From Rossellomorea vietnamensis (lineage in GTDB: Bacteria > Bacillota > Bacilli > Bacillales > Bacillaceae_B): a stretch of DNA of 64,000 nucleotides. The notes below the pieces were generated by a model. The model was not told the DNA's origin. It did not search any database and was given only the letters and a program-made list of their open reading frames with translations. This document shows, piece by piece, positions 33,296 through 41,843 of this stretch; positions within the stretch are counted from its first letter, which is position 1; every line of letters starts with the position of its first letter. The DNA is taken from NCBI RefSeq assembly GCF_008180615.1, contig NZ_VTEH01000012.1, positions 55,051 to 119,050 on the forward strand, given 5' to 3'. Made by a program: the position numbers and the translations under genes.

Positions 33296-34470
33296 CTCAA
33301 TATTGTGCTGACTTCAATCCTGTTCATTTTAACAATGGGCACTACACAGATCATGCCACCAAGAAGGATGCTGGCAAGAATGGTAATGTTTCCTGATGTT
33401 CCAGTCCCGGCTACGCTAAGGCTCACCAAGTTGCCTATGATGATGAAAGGGAGAATTTGCGAAACAACACGGACCACCAAAGAACTGTTCAAGGCACCAG
33501 AAAGCAAATGTACACCGAATTCATACAAGTTCTTATCAATAAATTGTAAAAAAGAGATAGTAAAACTGATTAAAGTAAATAGAGATACTAATGAAGTTAA
33601 AAATAGCTGCATTTGTATCCATTTTTCCTTATCACGAACCACCACTGTAACTTGATCTCTCATACTTTTATAAGCGAAAGAGTAGGTATCAAGTTCAGCA
33701 GCATATTTGATAACGTTACCCATTCCTTCTTCCTTGGCGGGAATAATATACGCTTTGTTAATCAGAGCATCTAAATCCGTATTATCAATGGCGTAGTTCA
33801 CATTCTGCGGCATTAAAATCATACTATCAAGATGTTGAAAGTCTCTTGAGGACATGATGTCAATATAACTCATTCCTTCCTTTAATACTCCCACCACTTG
33901 ATATTCAAGACCATTCAGATCGGTAAATGAATCTCCTGTTTTAACAACGTCTCTAAAATCAGACCCCACTACTACAGGGATAGATTCCCCAACAGTTGTA
34001 TAATCTTGTTCAGAAAAGAGCCGCCCTGAATCTGTTTCCATATTAAAGTACTTGAAGAATAAATCGGATACCGTGAGATAAGGAAGAACCACTTGGTTTC
34101 CGTATCTTTCAAGGCTGTCAACGTTCAGGAGAGCACCCTCTTGACTATCCATTGTGGAAGAATACAGGGAAAAGGACTGAAATTCTTCATTATTAAAAAT
34201 GTAATTGTACAGGGCTTTCAAATCCTGGAATCGTTCCTTATTGCTTAGCAGTTCATCTATCTGTTTTTCATCCGTCATATCCATCAACGAATAGATTTCC
34301 TGATGTTCATTCAGCCTTTTTACTTCTTTGGTCATTCTTTGGAGGTCGATAAATGAAGTGATTGTCAGGTTGATCAGAACCAGAACCATGACCGCTTGAA
34401 CCAGCAGGATCAGAGAAGTGGCCTTTCTTCGCCACAAATCTTTCAACGCAAGAAGAAGTTGATACACCAT
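33280..34470 (-). CDS. FtsX-like permease (second)
   Basis: The 396-residue protein has an N-terminal helix, a large extracellular MacB-type periplasmic-like domain (about residues 45-280) and three C-terminal helices, the FtsX layout. ATG 34470 follows AAGGGGA at 7 bases and comes 2 bases after the stop of the other permease. A longer frame to 34557 would overlap that gene heavily. It probably pairs with the 343-aa permease and the ATPase; related splits are seen in immunity/export systems of the lactococcin-972 kind. Confidence 0.85.
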   Translation of the reverse strand: MVYQLLLALKDLWRRKATSLILLVQAVMVLVLINLTITSFIDLQRMTKEVKRLNEHQEIYSLMDMTDEKQIDELLSNKERFQDLKALYNYIFNNEEFQSFSLYSSTMDSQEGALLNVDSLERYGNQVVLPYLTVSDLFFKYFNMETDSGRLFSEQDYTTVGESIPVVVGSDFRDVVKTGDSFTDLNGLEYQVVGVLKEGMSYIDIMSSRDFQHLDSMILMPQNVNYAIDNTDLDALINKAYIIPAKEEGMGNVIKYAAELDTYSFAYKSMRDQVTVVVRDKEKWIQMQLFLTSLVSLFTLISFTISFLQFIDKNLYEFGVHLLSGALNSSLVVRVVSQILPFIIIGNLVSLSVAGTGTSGNITILASILLGGMICVVPIVKMNRIEVSTILRWRNR

Positions 34471-34472
34471 AA

Positions 34473-35504
34473 TCAAATCCCCTTCCTGATGGTTTCTTTT
34501 TTTCGGTAGTCCCATAACGTAGAAGTAATCTCGGTCATCGTCCCTAGAATAAGGCAAAACACTAGTGCAATCACAATTCCTCTGATATTAAGGTCATTTA
34601 CGACATAGTTGAAAACACCTGATTGAACGATGATGAAAGAGACTGCTAATCCTGCTGCAAAACTGCCAGCAACAATCAGCCAGTAATCTTTCAGCAGCCA
34701 CCACTGGAGGCTCTTGAACGTTGCGCCCACCAAATATCTGGCATAAATTTCATCATTTCGAGAATGTATCCAAGCCAGGGTGGTTCCAATTGTATTAATG
34801 GCAATCAAAAATAGAGTAGCGGCCAGTAAGATGACTACAAGTGCCTGATCCTGGATGACCAGCCCGGCTCGTTCTTTGACTGTTTTTTTCAGCGGAAGGA
34901 TTTGATAGTTCAATTCCGTATTTCCAGATACTAACGTATCAAGCGTCTGCGTGATTTCTTTTGCTTCAAGGCCGTCAATATAATAAGTTCCAGTTACATC
35001 CGCTTGCTTGTCTAATGACGCATAGAATGAACTGTCCTGATTGATATTCTTTTCTTGCTTATCAAAAGATGCAATTACGTGATATGGCTCGCTTTTATAG
35101 AGAAAAATCGTTTCTCCATCCTGTGTTACTGTATTATGCAGCAAAGCCTCATCCAAAATCATTACGGGAGATTCTTCATCTCTTGAAATTGTTTTAACAG
35201 AAAAAGGGAGTTCTCTATTATGTATTAAATATTCCACCCCATAGTTTGAGCCGTTATCTTTATATAACAAGAAAGGGGAGGAGTTCTTTGCAAGCAATTC
35301 ATCAACGAACTGCCCAGTAGTCAGGGAGGATCCGCCTGAAGGAGAAACAATGGAAACTTGTAAACTCTCATCTCCGAGGCCGTCTTGAAGGATGCCTGTT
35401 GCCTTATAAGAATTTAATAGAGCAGAAAACGCCAAACAACTGAATGCCGCCACTGCAATATAATAGATGATGATATAAACAGATTTCTTCACTAGTGTTG
35501 TCAT
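34473..35504 (-). CDS. FtsX-like permease (first)
   Basis: The 343-residue protein has an N-terminal helix (about 9-29), an extracellular domain and three C-terminal helices (about 222-246, 273-298, 310-330), the FtsX/MacB topology. It is the first transport gene after the secreted peptide gene. The two non-identical permeases suggest a heteromeric complex. No known substrate. In lactococcin-972 loci one large seven-helix protein takes this place, so this could be a split equivalent. Confidence 0.85.
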   Translation of the reverse strand: MTTLVKKSVYIIIYYIAVAAFSCLAFSALLNSYKATGILQDGLGDESLQVSIVSPSGGSSLTTGQFVDELLAKNSSPFLLYKDNGSNYGVEYLIHNRELPFSVKTISRDEESPVMILDEALLHNTVTQDGETIFLYKSEPYHVIASFDKQEKNINQDSSFYASLDKQADVTGTYYIDGLEAKEITQTLDTLVSGNTELNYQILPLKKTVKERAGLVIQDQALVVILLAATLFLIAINTIGTTLAWIHSRNDEIYARYLVGATFKSLQWWLLKDYWLIVAGSFAAGLAVSFIIVQSGVFNYVVNDLNIRGIVIALVFCLILGTMTEITSTLWDYRKKETIRKGI

Positions 35505-35598
35505 TCTTCATGACTCCTTTAAAAGCGGATGCTCACTCTTTTTAAAGAATGAGCATCGCAGATATCACGATTAAGCTGATTGCGTTTTAGAAATATAA

Positions 35599-35955
35599 CT
35601 ATCCATAATTAGTGTACATGGTAGAGAACGGATTGTTCGATTTACTCTTGGATACACTATATTCTTTGTTTGTTGAAGTGCTGGAAGCCTTGGAAGAATA
35701 TACACGCCCAGAGTCGTAACTGCCTTCTTGAATTCTTACATAAGTTTGTTTAACATTTTCTCCAGCTTTCAGGTTATAACCTGCACCACTTACAACTTTC
35801 CAGCTTGGATTAAACCATGCAGTAGCTGTAATGGTAAAAGTACCAGTGCTTGAAAAACCATTGATCGTTTTTCCGGCAACCATGCTTCCTCCACCAACTA
35901 ATAATCCCAATGCTAAAGTAGATCCAATAATTGCTTTTTTCACTTTCATTTTCAT
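35599..35955 (-). CDS. Secreted peptide, possible bacteriocin (lactococcin-972-like)
   Basis: The 118-residue product has a clear signal peptide (basic MKMKVKKAI, hydrophobic core TLALGLLVGG, likely cleavage after about residue 28). The mature part is about 90 residues, Ser/Thr/Gly/Tyr-rich, Cys-free, with beta-type wording (GTFTITATAWFNPSWKVV) and ending MYTNYG. GAAAGGA precedes the ATG. It heads an operon with two FtsX-like permeases, an ATPase and a signal peptidase. That context and general look resemble lactococcin-972 family loci, but the sequence match is weak. It could also be a sensed signal or a cell-wall protein. Confidence 0.65.
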   Translation of the reverse strand: MKMKVKKAIIGSTLALGLLVGGGSMVAGKTINGFSSTGTFTITATAWFNPSWKVVSGAGYNLKAGENVKQTYVRIQEGSYDSGRVYSSKASSTSTNKEYSVSKSKSNNPFSTMYTNYG

Positions 35956-36004
35956 TTTTCCTTTCGTCGATAACCGCGGCTAACTTGTAAGATTTTGTAT
36001 ACAA

Positions 36005-36340
36005 GCTAATATTAATTCCACTCTACTAGAATAGTCAATCGGAAATTGTAAAATATTCCTAAATAAATAATTTCATCTTCGAGTAGAGCTGCAGACTAAA
36101 GTAGGTTTGGGCTGTACAGAGGGGCGAGAAGGTTAATAGAAGAAGAGTTTTCAAGGGATAAGTGGACAGATGAGTAACAGTTCACTGTTCTCCGTCTCTT
36201 AGTTGTCACTAAAATGAAGAAGGTGAAAGTAGTTATTAGGGGGCAGAGAGACAAGTGAACTGTCTCTTCGGTTGAGTAGGTTAATTTATGTAAAATGAAA
36301 AGTCATGGAAAAAGCTATGCACTCATCAGAAGAAAGAGTG
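36005..36340. other. Intergenic region upstream of the peptide gene
   Basis: About 330 bases with no credible ORF. AGTTCACTGTTCTC and AAGTGAACTGTCTC near 36180 and 36255 echo the wording GACAGGTGAACTGC at 63162, suggesting decayed repeat fragments. A leftward promoter for the peptide operon should lie close to 36000-36050 but is not clear. Confidence 0.35.
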
Positions 36341-36391
36341 AGGGCCAGAGCCCAGGTACAATAATGTATTCTTTACCTGGGCTCTGGCCCT
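36341..36391. repeat. Perfect 18-bp-arm hairpin element
   Basis: AGGGCCAGAGCCCAGGTA (36341-36358) and its exact inverse at 36374-36391 enclose a 15-base loop. No T tract follows on either strand. A decayed copy with the same loop (CAATAATGTATTCTTTA) lies at 41075-41119. Confidence 0.8.
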
Positions 36392-36481
36392 GACTTGCTG
36401 CACCTTTTAAAAAAGGAAATTACCCCCACATTGCTAAGAATCTAAAGCTTAATAAGAACAAGAAACTCCTCAAATAGCTTC

Positions 36482-36508
36482 CGACATATGTCGTGGCGTC
36501 ACTGTGAC
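36482..36508. repeat. Double mini-palindrome repeat, copy 1
   Basis: CGACATATGTCG followed by GTCACTGTGAC, 5 bases apart, abuts the stop codon of the transporter gene. Related copies are at 41133-41159, 49059-49085 and 56961-56987. Confidence 0.75.
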
Positions 36509-37785
36509 TATACAGGAATACCACCTTTGGAATAGACAGTATTTCGTTTTTCATTATTTCTCATTCTTTTAATATCAGCACGTAGGAAAAGACTAATAAC
36601 GAATGCGAAAGAAATCAATGTCAGAAAAACGTAGAAGACAGGAATGTAGCTCCCGGTTGATCCCCTGATACTTGAAACAAGTAACGGGCCGAGAATCCCG
36701 CCAAGAGACCAGGTTGTTAAAAGATACCCATGTATTGCCCCCAGTTGTTTTGTTCCGAACAAATCCCCAATGAATGCCGGAAGATTGGAGAAACCTCCGC
36801 CATAACAGCTGACCACTAAAAAGATTAGTATTTGAAACAAAATTATATTTGTTGTCATTGGTAATGTAACAAACGCTATCAATTGGATAACAAAAAAGAT
36901 TATGAACACATTTTGCCTGCCTAAATAATCCGAAGCGGCAGCCCATCCAAGTCTTCCACCGCCATTGAAAATCCCCATGATTCCTACCATGGCTGCGGCC
37001 GCTGCAGCAGATAAGCCAACGATGTCTTGAGCCATTGGAGATGCGACAGATATCATCATAATTCCGGCACTTGTATTAATTAACATCATCGACCATAACA
37101 TCCAAAAGTGTTTTGTTCTAATAGCTTCGTTCGCTGTTAATTGTCTTAAGTCTTTTTTGATGGTTTGTTCATCAGCTGCCGCCGCTTTCTTAAGATTATC
37201 TGGTAACCAGCCTTCTTTAGGAGGAGCAATATACGAAGCACCCAGAATCATAAGAACAAAATAACTTGCACCTAAAATATAAAAAGTACTTGAAATCCCT
37301 ATCGACTCCATAAGAGCAGCCGCTGCTGGAGCAGTAATGAGTGCTCCCATACCAAACCCTAGTACGGCCATACCAGTTGCTAAACCTCTTCGATCAGGAA
37401 ACCACTTTACTAATGTCGAGACAGGTGAGATATAACCAATCCCCAATCCAAATCCACTCAGCAATCCATACGTGATGATGAAAAGGATGGAAGAATCCAA
37501 TACGACAGCAATTCCTGAACCGGCTTGTCCTAACCCAAACAATACAGCAGCGACCGCCGCAGATTTCCTGGGGCCGTTTCTTTCTACAAAGTTTCCCATA
37601 AAAGCAGCCGTAAATCCTGCAAGCGCCATCATTACTGTGAATGCCAATGTAACGTGTGATTCTGACCATCCCATATTGTCAACCAACGGATTCTTATATA
37701 CGCTGTACGCATATGCAGCACCAATGGAAAGGTGTATAGCTATTGCCGATAAAGCAATAAGCCACCTGTTTTTTGTTTTCTTCAC
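36508..37785 (-). CDS. MFS transporter, oxalate/formate antiporter family
   Basis: Twelve predicted transmembrane helices over 425 residues, with the OFA wording HLSIGAAYAYSVYKNPL at the N-terminus and GYISPVSTLVKWFPDRRGLATG after helix 4. Relatives include OxlT and E. coli YhjX, which move small carboxylates. TAAGGAGGAG lies before the ATG. It stands alone in this window; the next gene rightward encodes an alpha-hydroxy-acid oxidase 700 bases away on the other strand, so a carboxylate substrate is plausible but unproven. Confidence 0.87.
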   Translation of the reverse strand: MKKTKNRWLIALSAIAIHLSIGAAYAYSVYKNPLVDNMGWSESHVTLAFTVMMALAGFTAAFMGNFVERNGPRKSAAVAAVLFGLGQAGSGIAVVLDSSILFIITYGLLSGFGLGIGYISPVSTLVKWFPDRRGLATGMAVLGFGMGALITAPAAAALMESIGISSTFYILGASYFVLMILGASYIAPPKEGWLPDNLKKAAAADEQTIKKDLRQLTANEAIRTKHFWMLWSMMLINTSAGIMMISVASPMAQDIVGLSAAAAAAMVGIMGIFNGGGRLGWAAASDYLGRQNVFIIFFVIQLIAFVTLPMTTNIILFQILIFLVVSCYGGGFSNLPAFIGDLFGTKQLGAIHGYLLTTWSLGGILGPLLVSSIRGSTGSYIPVFYVFLTLISFAFVISLFLRADIKRMRNNEKRNTVYSKGGIPV

Positions 37786-38069
37786 ATAAACTCCTCCTTA
37801 GATGAAATATTTTCTCCGTGAATTCTCCCAGTTTCTGTGTGATATATACAAATATAGTATAGTCAGGAATAAAAATCTAATAATTTAGACTAATTTAATT
37901 ATTTTTACAATTTCAGCAAGAGAGGCAGCCCCCTAATGGCATCTACCACAAAAGAAAGAAGAAAAGGAACTAGTACGCAGTCCTGAAATAGCAAAAGGAA
38001 AATGACTAACCCTGAAGAGTCCTGAATAATATGTTGAGAGTAAACTTAATATTAACCAGGGGGGAGTCC

Positions 38070-38303
38070 ATGTTAATAAAGCTATTAAAAGGTTTGTTCG
38101 CTAAATGGGAAATGATCTATTCCACTCATGATTTCGCTGAATACTCAGCCATGAAGGGGAGGCTGGAAAACAATAGCATTCCCTATAAGATGAAAACGGT
38201 GAGTCCAGGAGCAGGAAAGGGAGAGGCGGCCTCGTATCAACTTTTCGTGTCAAAAGCCTTGATGAAAAAAGCAAATGAGGCGATTCATTATAAAGATTCT
38301 TAA
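38070..38303 (+). CDS. DUF2007-like small protein, paralog 1 of 3
   Basis: A 77-residue protein with AGGGGGGAG 4 bases before ATG. The pattern (YSTHDFAEYSAMKGRLENNS, then a strand with SYQLFVSKALMKKANEAIH) resembles PF09413/DUF2007 putative signal-transducing proteins. Paralogs at 41476 and 43595 are nearly identical and share about 50 bases of upstream DNA (AAGAGTCCTGAATAATATG) and a hairpin repeat just downstream. A longer frame from 38031 has no ribosome binding site. Confidence 0.75.
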   Translation: MLIKLLKGLFAKWEMIYSTHDFAEYSAMKGRLENNSIPYKMKTVSPGAGKGEAASYQLFVSKALMKKANEAIHYKDS

Positions 38304-38332
38304 ATCAAGAGAATCAGGAAAATCAAAGAATC

Positions 38333-38393
38333 TGGGCCTGCCCCCCAGTACACTAACGTATTAACGCATTAATGCACCGGGGGTCAGGCCCCG
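38333..38393. repeat. GC-rich hairpin repeat copy
   Basis: GGGCCTGCCCCCCAGT and ACCGGGGGTCAGGCCCC arms enclose repeated TATTAACGCATTAATG. It follows paralog 1 and probably terminates it. Confidence 0.85.
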
Positions 38394-38476
38394 TCTTAAA
38401 TATAAGTTTTCTGATAAATTTGAATATTAAGTGCTGCTATGCCATAATTTATCTAAAAAGTATGGGGGATGAGAAA

Positions 38477-39613
38477 ATGAAGATGGCGGCCAAGGATGTA
38501 AATTCATTGAATGGCGATCGACACCTGACCATTAATGAATGGGAGGAAGAGGCCAAAGCGCTGATGGAAAGGAAAGCATTTGATTACATAGCAAGGGGGT
38601 CAGGGGAAGAATCCACTTTAATGGCAAACAGAAAAGCGTTTTCGAGGTATCAAATTTCCCATAGAGTCCTTCGTGACGTTTCCCATATCGATACTTCCAT
38701 GAACTTGTTTGGTAGTACGATCTCATCTCCTGTCCTGCTGGCACCTATTGGAGTGCAGACCATCGCACATCCAGAAGGGGAGCTGGCATCCGCCCGCGCA
38801 GCTGCCGCCATGAATGTGCCTTTTGTAGTAAGCACAGTTTCTTCTTATTCAATGGAGGAGATTGGGGAGCAAATGGGAGACTCAATTCGGTGGTTTCAGC
38901 TTTATTATTCAGGTAATGAAAAGGTTGCCGAAAGCATGATTAAACGTGCAGAATCTTCGGGATACACAGCCATCGTCCTTACAGTTGACACGCCAATCAT
39001 GGGCTTCAGGGAAAGTGACCATCGAAACAAATATTCACCGGTAGGCGAGGGAGCCGGAAGCGGAAACTATTTCACAGACCCTGAGTTTTGTCGTTTGCTC
39101 GAAAAACCTGTTATGGAAGACAAAGAAGCCGCATTAAAAAAGCAGTATGAGTTATTCGAAAACCCAGCTGTCACATGGGATGCAATCCGCAAGATCCGGC
39201 AATACACCAATCTCCCCATCCTTCTAAAAGGGATTGTTCATCCCGAAGATGCCAGCCTTGCTTTGGAGTATGAGGTAGATGGATTAATAGTTTCCAATCA
39301 TGGAGGAAGACAACTGGATCATGGAGTGGCAACTTTGGATGTTCTGGAAAAGATCTGTGATGTTGTTCAAGGAGAAATTCCGGTATTGTTTGACAGCGGC
39401 ATACGTCGGGGAAGTGATATTTTCAAAGCATTGGCACTTGGTGCTTCAGCTGCACTGCTCGGAAGGCCTTTCATCTACGGCCTTGCCAGAGAGGGAGAAG
39501 ACGGTGTGAAAAAAGTCGTAAGTCAAATCACGACAGAATTTGAAACAACAATGGCCCTTGCTGGAGCAGCGAAAATCAGGGAGATAGATAAAACTTACTT
39601 GGTATGGAAATAA
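38477..39613 (+). CDS. FMN-dependent alpha-hydroxy acid oxidase/dehydrogenase (lactate oxidase-like)
   Basis: The 378-residue TIM-barrel protein has LAPIGVQ, the FMN-binding FQLYYSGN and VLTVDTP, the invariant Lys in LLKGI and the active-site SNHGGRQLDH, then LFDSGIRRGSDIFKALALGA. Such enzymes oxidise L-lactate, glycolate or other 2-hydroxy acids to keto acids. ATG 38477 is 8 bases after a GGGGGATGAG stretch; upstream in-frame codons lack a ribosome binding site. It is monocistronic with a terminator at 39753. Confidence 0.88.
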   Translation: MKMAAKDVNSLNGDRHLTINEWEEEAKALMERKAFDYIARGSGEESTLMANRKAFSRYQISHRVLRDVSHIDTSMNLFGSTISSPVLLAPIGVQTIAHPEGELASARAAAAMNVPFVVSTVSSYSMEEIGEQMGDSIRWFQLYYSGNEKVAESMIKRAESSGYTAIVLTVDTPIMGFRESDHRNKYSPVGEGAGSGNYFTDPEFCRLLEKPVMEDKEAALKKQYELFENPAVTWDAIRKIRQYTNLPILLKGIVHPEDASLALEYEVDGLIVSNHGGRQLDHGVATLDVLEKICDVVQGEIPVLFDSGIRRGSDIFKALALGASAALLGRPFIYGLAREGEDGVKKVVSQITTEFETTMALAGAAKIREIDKTYLVWK

Positions 39614-39752
39614 GAGAATAGAAGGGACAACAAGCTGAGGGAAAGGTCGAAGCCACTGAAAAATGATCATTTTTATTACTTACTAAGCACGCATTTTGCG
39701 GATTTCAAAAGTGTAAAATTAAAGTAATAGAAACAGATTGATCTCCCTTCTT

Positions 39753-39780
39753 AGAGGATAGTATTGCTGCTATCCTCTTT
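39753..39780 (+). terminator. Rho-independent terminator
   Basis: AGAGGATAG pairs with CTATCCTCT around an 8-base loop, followed by TT and A/T. It is 140 bases after the oxidase gene. Confidence 0.65.
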
Positions 39781-39973
39781 AAATTTGCGCTAGAGTGGTT
39801 AACTTGGCTTGTAAGGCCATGCTTTTTAGGAGAATCACCATGAAAAAACAAAAGATGGCGAGTCTGCACATTCTTTAGTAGAATTTTATGGAGTGTTTCA
39901 AAATTAATTACTAATAAATAGTATAAGGGAGGGGGGGTCTCCCGCGCTATTACTACCGGAAAGTAGAAGGAAA

Positions 39974-40261
39974 ATGGGAAAATATATAATTTATAATTTG
40001 AAACTACTACCCTTACATATGTTTTTGTACCTATGTTTATTTGTAGGTATATTATTGGCTGGTAACGCGGATGATTTTTTACTGCCTGTTACAGCACTTA
40101 TAGCCCAACTTTACATAGCAGGTCTTATTCCTAACATTATATATGCAATTAGACATAGAAAACAGCACTGGAACCTATCCGGGCTACTTCTCACTCTGCC
40201 TATCCTGGTTGTCCCGTATATAGTAATAGCGTTAATCATGAGAGTTTTTTATCTGGGTTAA
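39974..40261 (+). CDS. Hypothetical membrane protein (95 aa)
   Basis: Three hydrophobic helices (about residues 12-30, 36-56 and 68-92) with a short basic loop RHRKQHW. AGAAGGAAA lies before the ATG. The A+T-rich codon use differs from the metabolic genes. No recognised family. Half of a hairpin repeat (GTCAGGCCCC) lies 8 bases after the stop. Confidence 0.6.
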   Translation: MGKYIIYNLKLLPLHMFLYLCLFVGILLAGNADDFLLPVTALIAQLYIAGLIPNIIYAIRHRKQHWNLSGLLLTLPILVVPYIVIALIMRVFYLG

Positions 40262-40291
40262 CTCTCTGAGAGTCAGGCCCCTTTTCCGCTC

Positions 40292-40342
40292 TATTAACTC
40301 ATGGTTCAATGGAGCAATAATGATTTTACTTTCAGTATTCAT
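40292..40342 (-). pseudogene. N-terminal remnant of a GNAT acetyltransferase
   Basis: Reverse strand from 40342 reads MNTESKIIIAPLNHELIE, matching the first 18 residues of the intact acetyltransferase at 44834-45379 (MNSESNIIVTPLKHELIE). The rest of the gene is missing; a half hairpin repeat sits at the break. It belongs to the duplicated block 40290-40890. Confidence 0.75.
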
Positions 40343-40446
40343 ATTCCGCCCTGCCTTTTTCATTGATTTAACTTTCATTAAAAACAAACTTATTCAGCAA
40401 ATGCCCCTTCTACTACCAGTAATTATGAACCTAAAGTCCAGGGCCG

Positions 40447-40743
40447 TTATGCGTTTGGCGGGTTACCCATTTGGCCAAGCATCATGATAACGATCACAAT
40501 CCCCGCACTGAATAGGGCGATATAAATGGCTATTCCAGCAAGTATATTTTTTTCTGTCTTTTTAACGAAAGCCATAACCCCAAAAACCACCGATACAATA
40601 ATGGACAAAGCGATAAGAGATAAACCGAAATAGATATCAATCCTTATTAGTCTATAAAGGATCGCAAAGAAAAAGGGTACTGGGAAAACGCTTAATAGTA
40701 ATGACCAGTAGCTTAACCAAGAGAATTGTTTCAATCTCCTCAC
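40447..40743 (-). CDS. Hypothetical membrane protein (98 aa), copy A
   Basis: Three transmembrane helices (about 13-33, 38-60 and 68-90), N-terminal RRLKQFSWLSYWS. It is about 95% identical in protein to the product of 45559-45855 and lies in the same order next to GNAT sequence, so both arise from one segmental duplication. Function unknown. The ATG follows a GAGGGAGTGAGG-like site on the reverse strand. Confidence 0.7.
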   Translation of the reverse strand: MRRLKQFSWLSYWSLLLSVFPVPFFFAILYRLIRIDIYFGLSLIALSIIVSVVFGVMAFVKKTEKNILAGIAIYIALFSAGIVIVIMMLGQMGNPPNA

Positions 40744-40897
40744 TCCCTCAATAATTATTTATTCATCCTCCATAGCCGCCCATGCCTCACTTTTCTTGAA
40801 ACGTAAGATACTGTTTTTTTACATAAAGAGATTTATCCTTTATTTTCCTTTATTAAACAATTTTATCATTAGTAGGTGTATTACAGTAGGAAATCAG

Positions 40898-40952
40898 GGC
40901 CTGACTCCCTATACATTAACGCATTAACGTGCCGGGGGTCAGGCCCCTTTTT
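40898..40952. repeat. GC-rich hairpin repeat copy
   Basis: GGGCCTGACTCCC and CCGGGGGTCAGGCCCC flank TACATTAACGCATTAACGTG. It ends the duplicated block and abuts the helicase-tail remnant. Confidence 0.85.
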
Positions 40953-40953
40953 T

Positions 40954-40995
40954 TTGAAGTTTGTAAAGGAGTTTAGTTGGTTTGTTTCGGGGTGA
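40954..40995 (+). pseudogene. Remnant of the DnaB-like helicase C-terminus
   Basis: The frame reads LKFVKEFSWFVSG and stop, against LNFIKEFSWFVSK at the end of the intact helicase gene. It contains an exact 24-bp repeat of 31863-31886. It follows directly on the T run of the hairpin repeat. Confidence 0.8.
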
Positions 40996-41074
40996 ATGTG
41001 GTTGGTGTGAAACAGGTAACTCTACATTAATTTTATAAAGGTAAAAGTGATGGAAAAAGCAGTGTACTCCAAAT

Positions 41075-41159
41075 CCCAGGTACAATAATGTATTCTTTAT
41101 CTGAGCTCTGGCCCTGACTTTACTACACCTTCCGACAAATGTCGGGGTGTCACTGTGAG
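41075..41159. repeat. Decayed hairpin plus double mini-palindrome, copy 2
   Basis: CCCAGGTACAATAATGTATT and GAGCTCTGGCCCT match the element at 36341, and CGACAAATGTCGGGGTGTCA with CTGTGAG matches the element at 36482. Their order is the same as at 36.3-36.5 kb. Confidence 0.7.
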
Positions 41160-41180
41160 TGTAGATTAATAGGAAAGGCC

Positions 41181-41400
41181 CTTTTCTAAAAGATTGTTTC
41201 TTTTAAAAGCTATTTTATCTCCTCCTCATTTTCACGTAGAAGGATTGGAGCGTAAGGCGTGTGACCTCCTGCGGGACTAGCGGGACAGGTGAGACCCCGG
41301 AGGCGAAGCCGAGGAGGCTCAACGCCCGCCCCGCGGAGTCGCGCGCCTGTAGCGGAAATCCATTACTTTTAAAATAGCCACAATCTTTGCGAAAACAGTC
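41181..41400. repeat. MITE-like GC-rich Bacillaceae repeat, copy 1
   Basis: Imperfect terminal inverted repeats (TTTTCTAAAAGATTGT and ACAATCTTTGCGAAAA) enclose a GC-rich core with GCGGGACAGGTGAGACCCCG, GAAGCCGAGGAGG and GCCCGCCCCGCGGAGTCGCG. The wording is that of a repeat common in Bacillaceae intergenic DNA and is strongly self-complementary. A second copy, interrupted, is at 59551-59922. Confidence 0.85.
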
Positions 41401-41475
41401 AAAGGAAAAGACTAACCCTGAAGAGTCCTGAATAATATGTTGAGTATAAACTTAATATTAACGAGGGGGAAGTCC

Positions 41476-41706
41476 ATGGTAATAAAACTAATAAAAGGTT
41501 TGTTCGCTAAATGGGAAATGATCTATTCCACTCCTGATTTCGATGAATACTCAGCCATGAAGGGGAGGCTGGAAAACAATAGCATTCCCTATAAGATGAA
41601 AACGGTGACTCCAGGAGTTGAAAAGGGAGAAGCAGCCTCGTATCAGCTTTTCGTGTCAAAAGCCTTGATGAAAAAAGCAAACGAGGCGATTCATTACAAA
41701 GATTAA
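41476..41706 (+). CDS. DUF2007-like small protein, paralog 2 of 3
   Basis: 76 residues, differing from paralog 1 at a handful of positions (STPDFDEYSAMKGRLE, TVTPGVEKGEAAS). GAGGGGGAAG is the ribosome binding site, 4 bases before ATG 41476. The upstream 50 bases and downstream hairpin repeat are conserved with the other copies. It lies right after the GC-rich MITE-like repeat. Confidence 0.75.
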   Translation: MVIKLIKGLFAKWEMIYSTPDFDEYSAMKGRLENNSIPYKMKTVTPGVEKGEAASYQLFVSKALMKKANEAIHYKD

Positions 41707-41729
41707 TAAATCAAGAGAATCAGGAAAAT

Positions 41730-41832
41730 CAGAGCCTGCCCCCCCAGTACACTAACGTATTAACGTACTGGGGGTCAGGCCCTGCCTTTCAGACTCCCGC
41801 TACATTAACGTACTGGGGGTCAGAACCTGCCT
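41730..41832. repeat. Hairpin repeat, partly duplicated in tandem
   Basis: A full copy (GAGCCTGCCCCCCCAGTAC to GTACTGGGGGTCAGGCCC) is followed at once by a second right half (CATTAACGTACTGGGGGTCA). It lies between convergent genes. Confidence 0.8.
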
Positions 41833-41843
41833 TTTTATAAGTA

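Noticed and set aside
36341..36391. Rho-independent terminator
   Set aside because: The stem is perfect but there is no T tract on either strand, and a decayed copy exists elsewhere, so I call it a repeat.
39840..39878. Mini-ORF KKQKMASLHIL with an AGGAG upstream
   Set aside because: Only 12 codons, with no paired structure or downstream gene in reach that would suggest a leader role.
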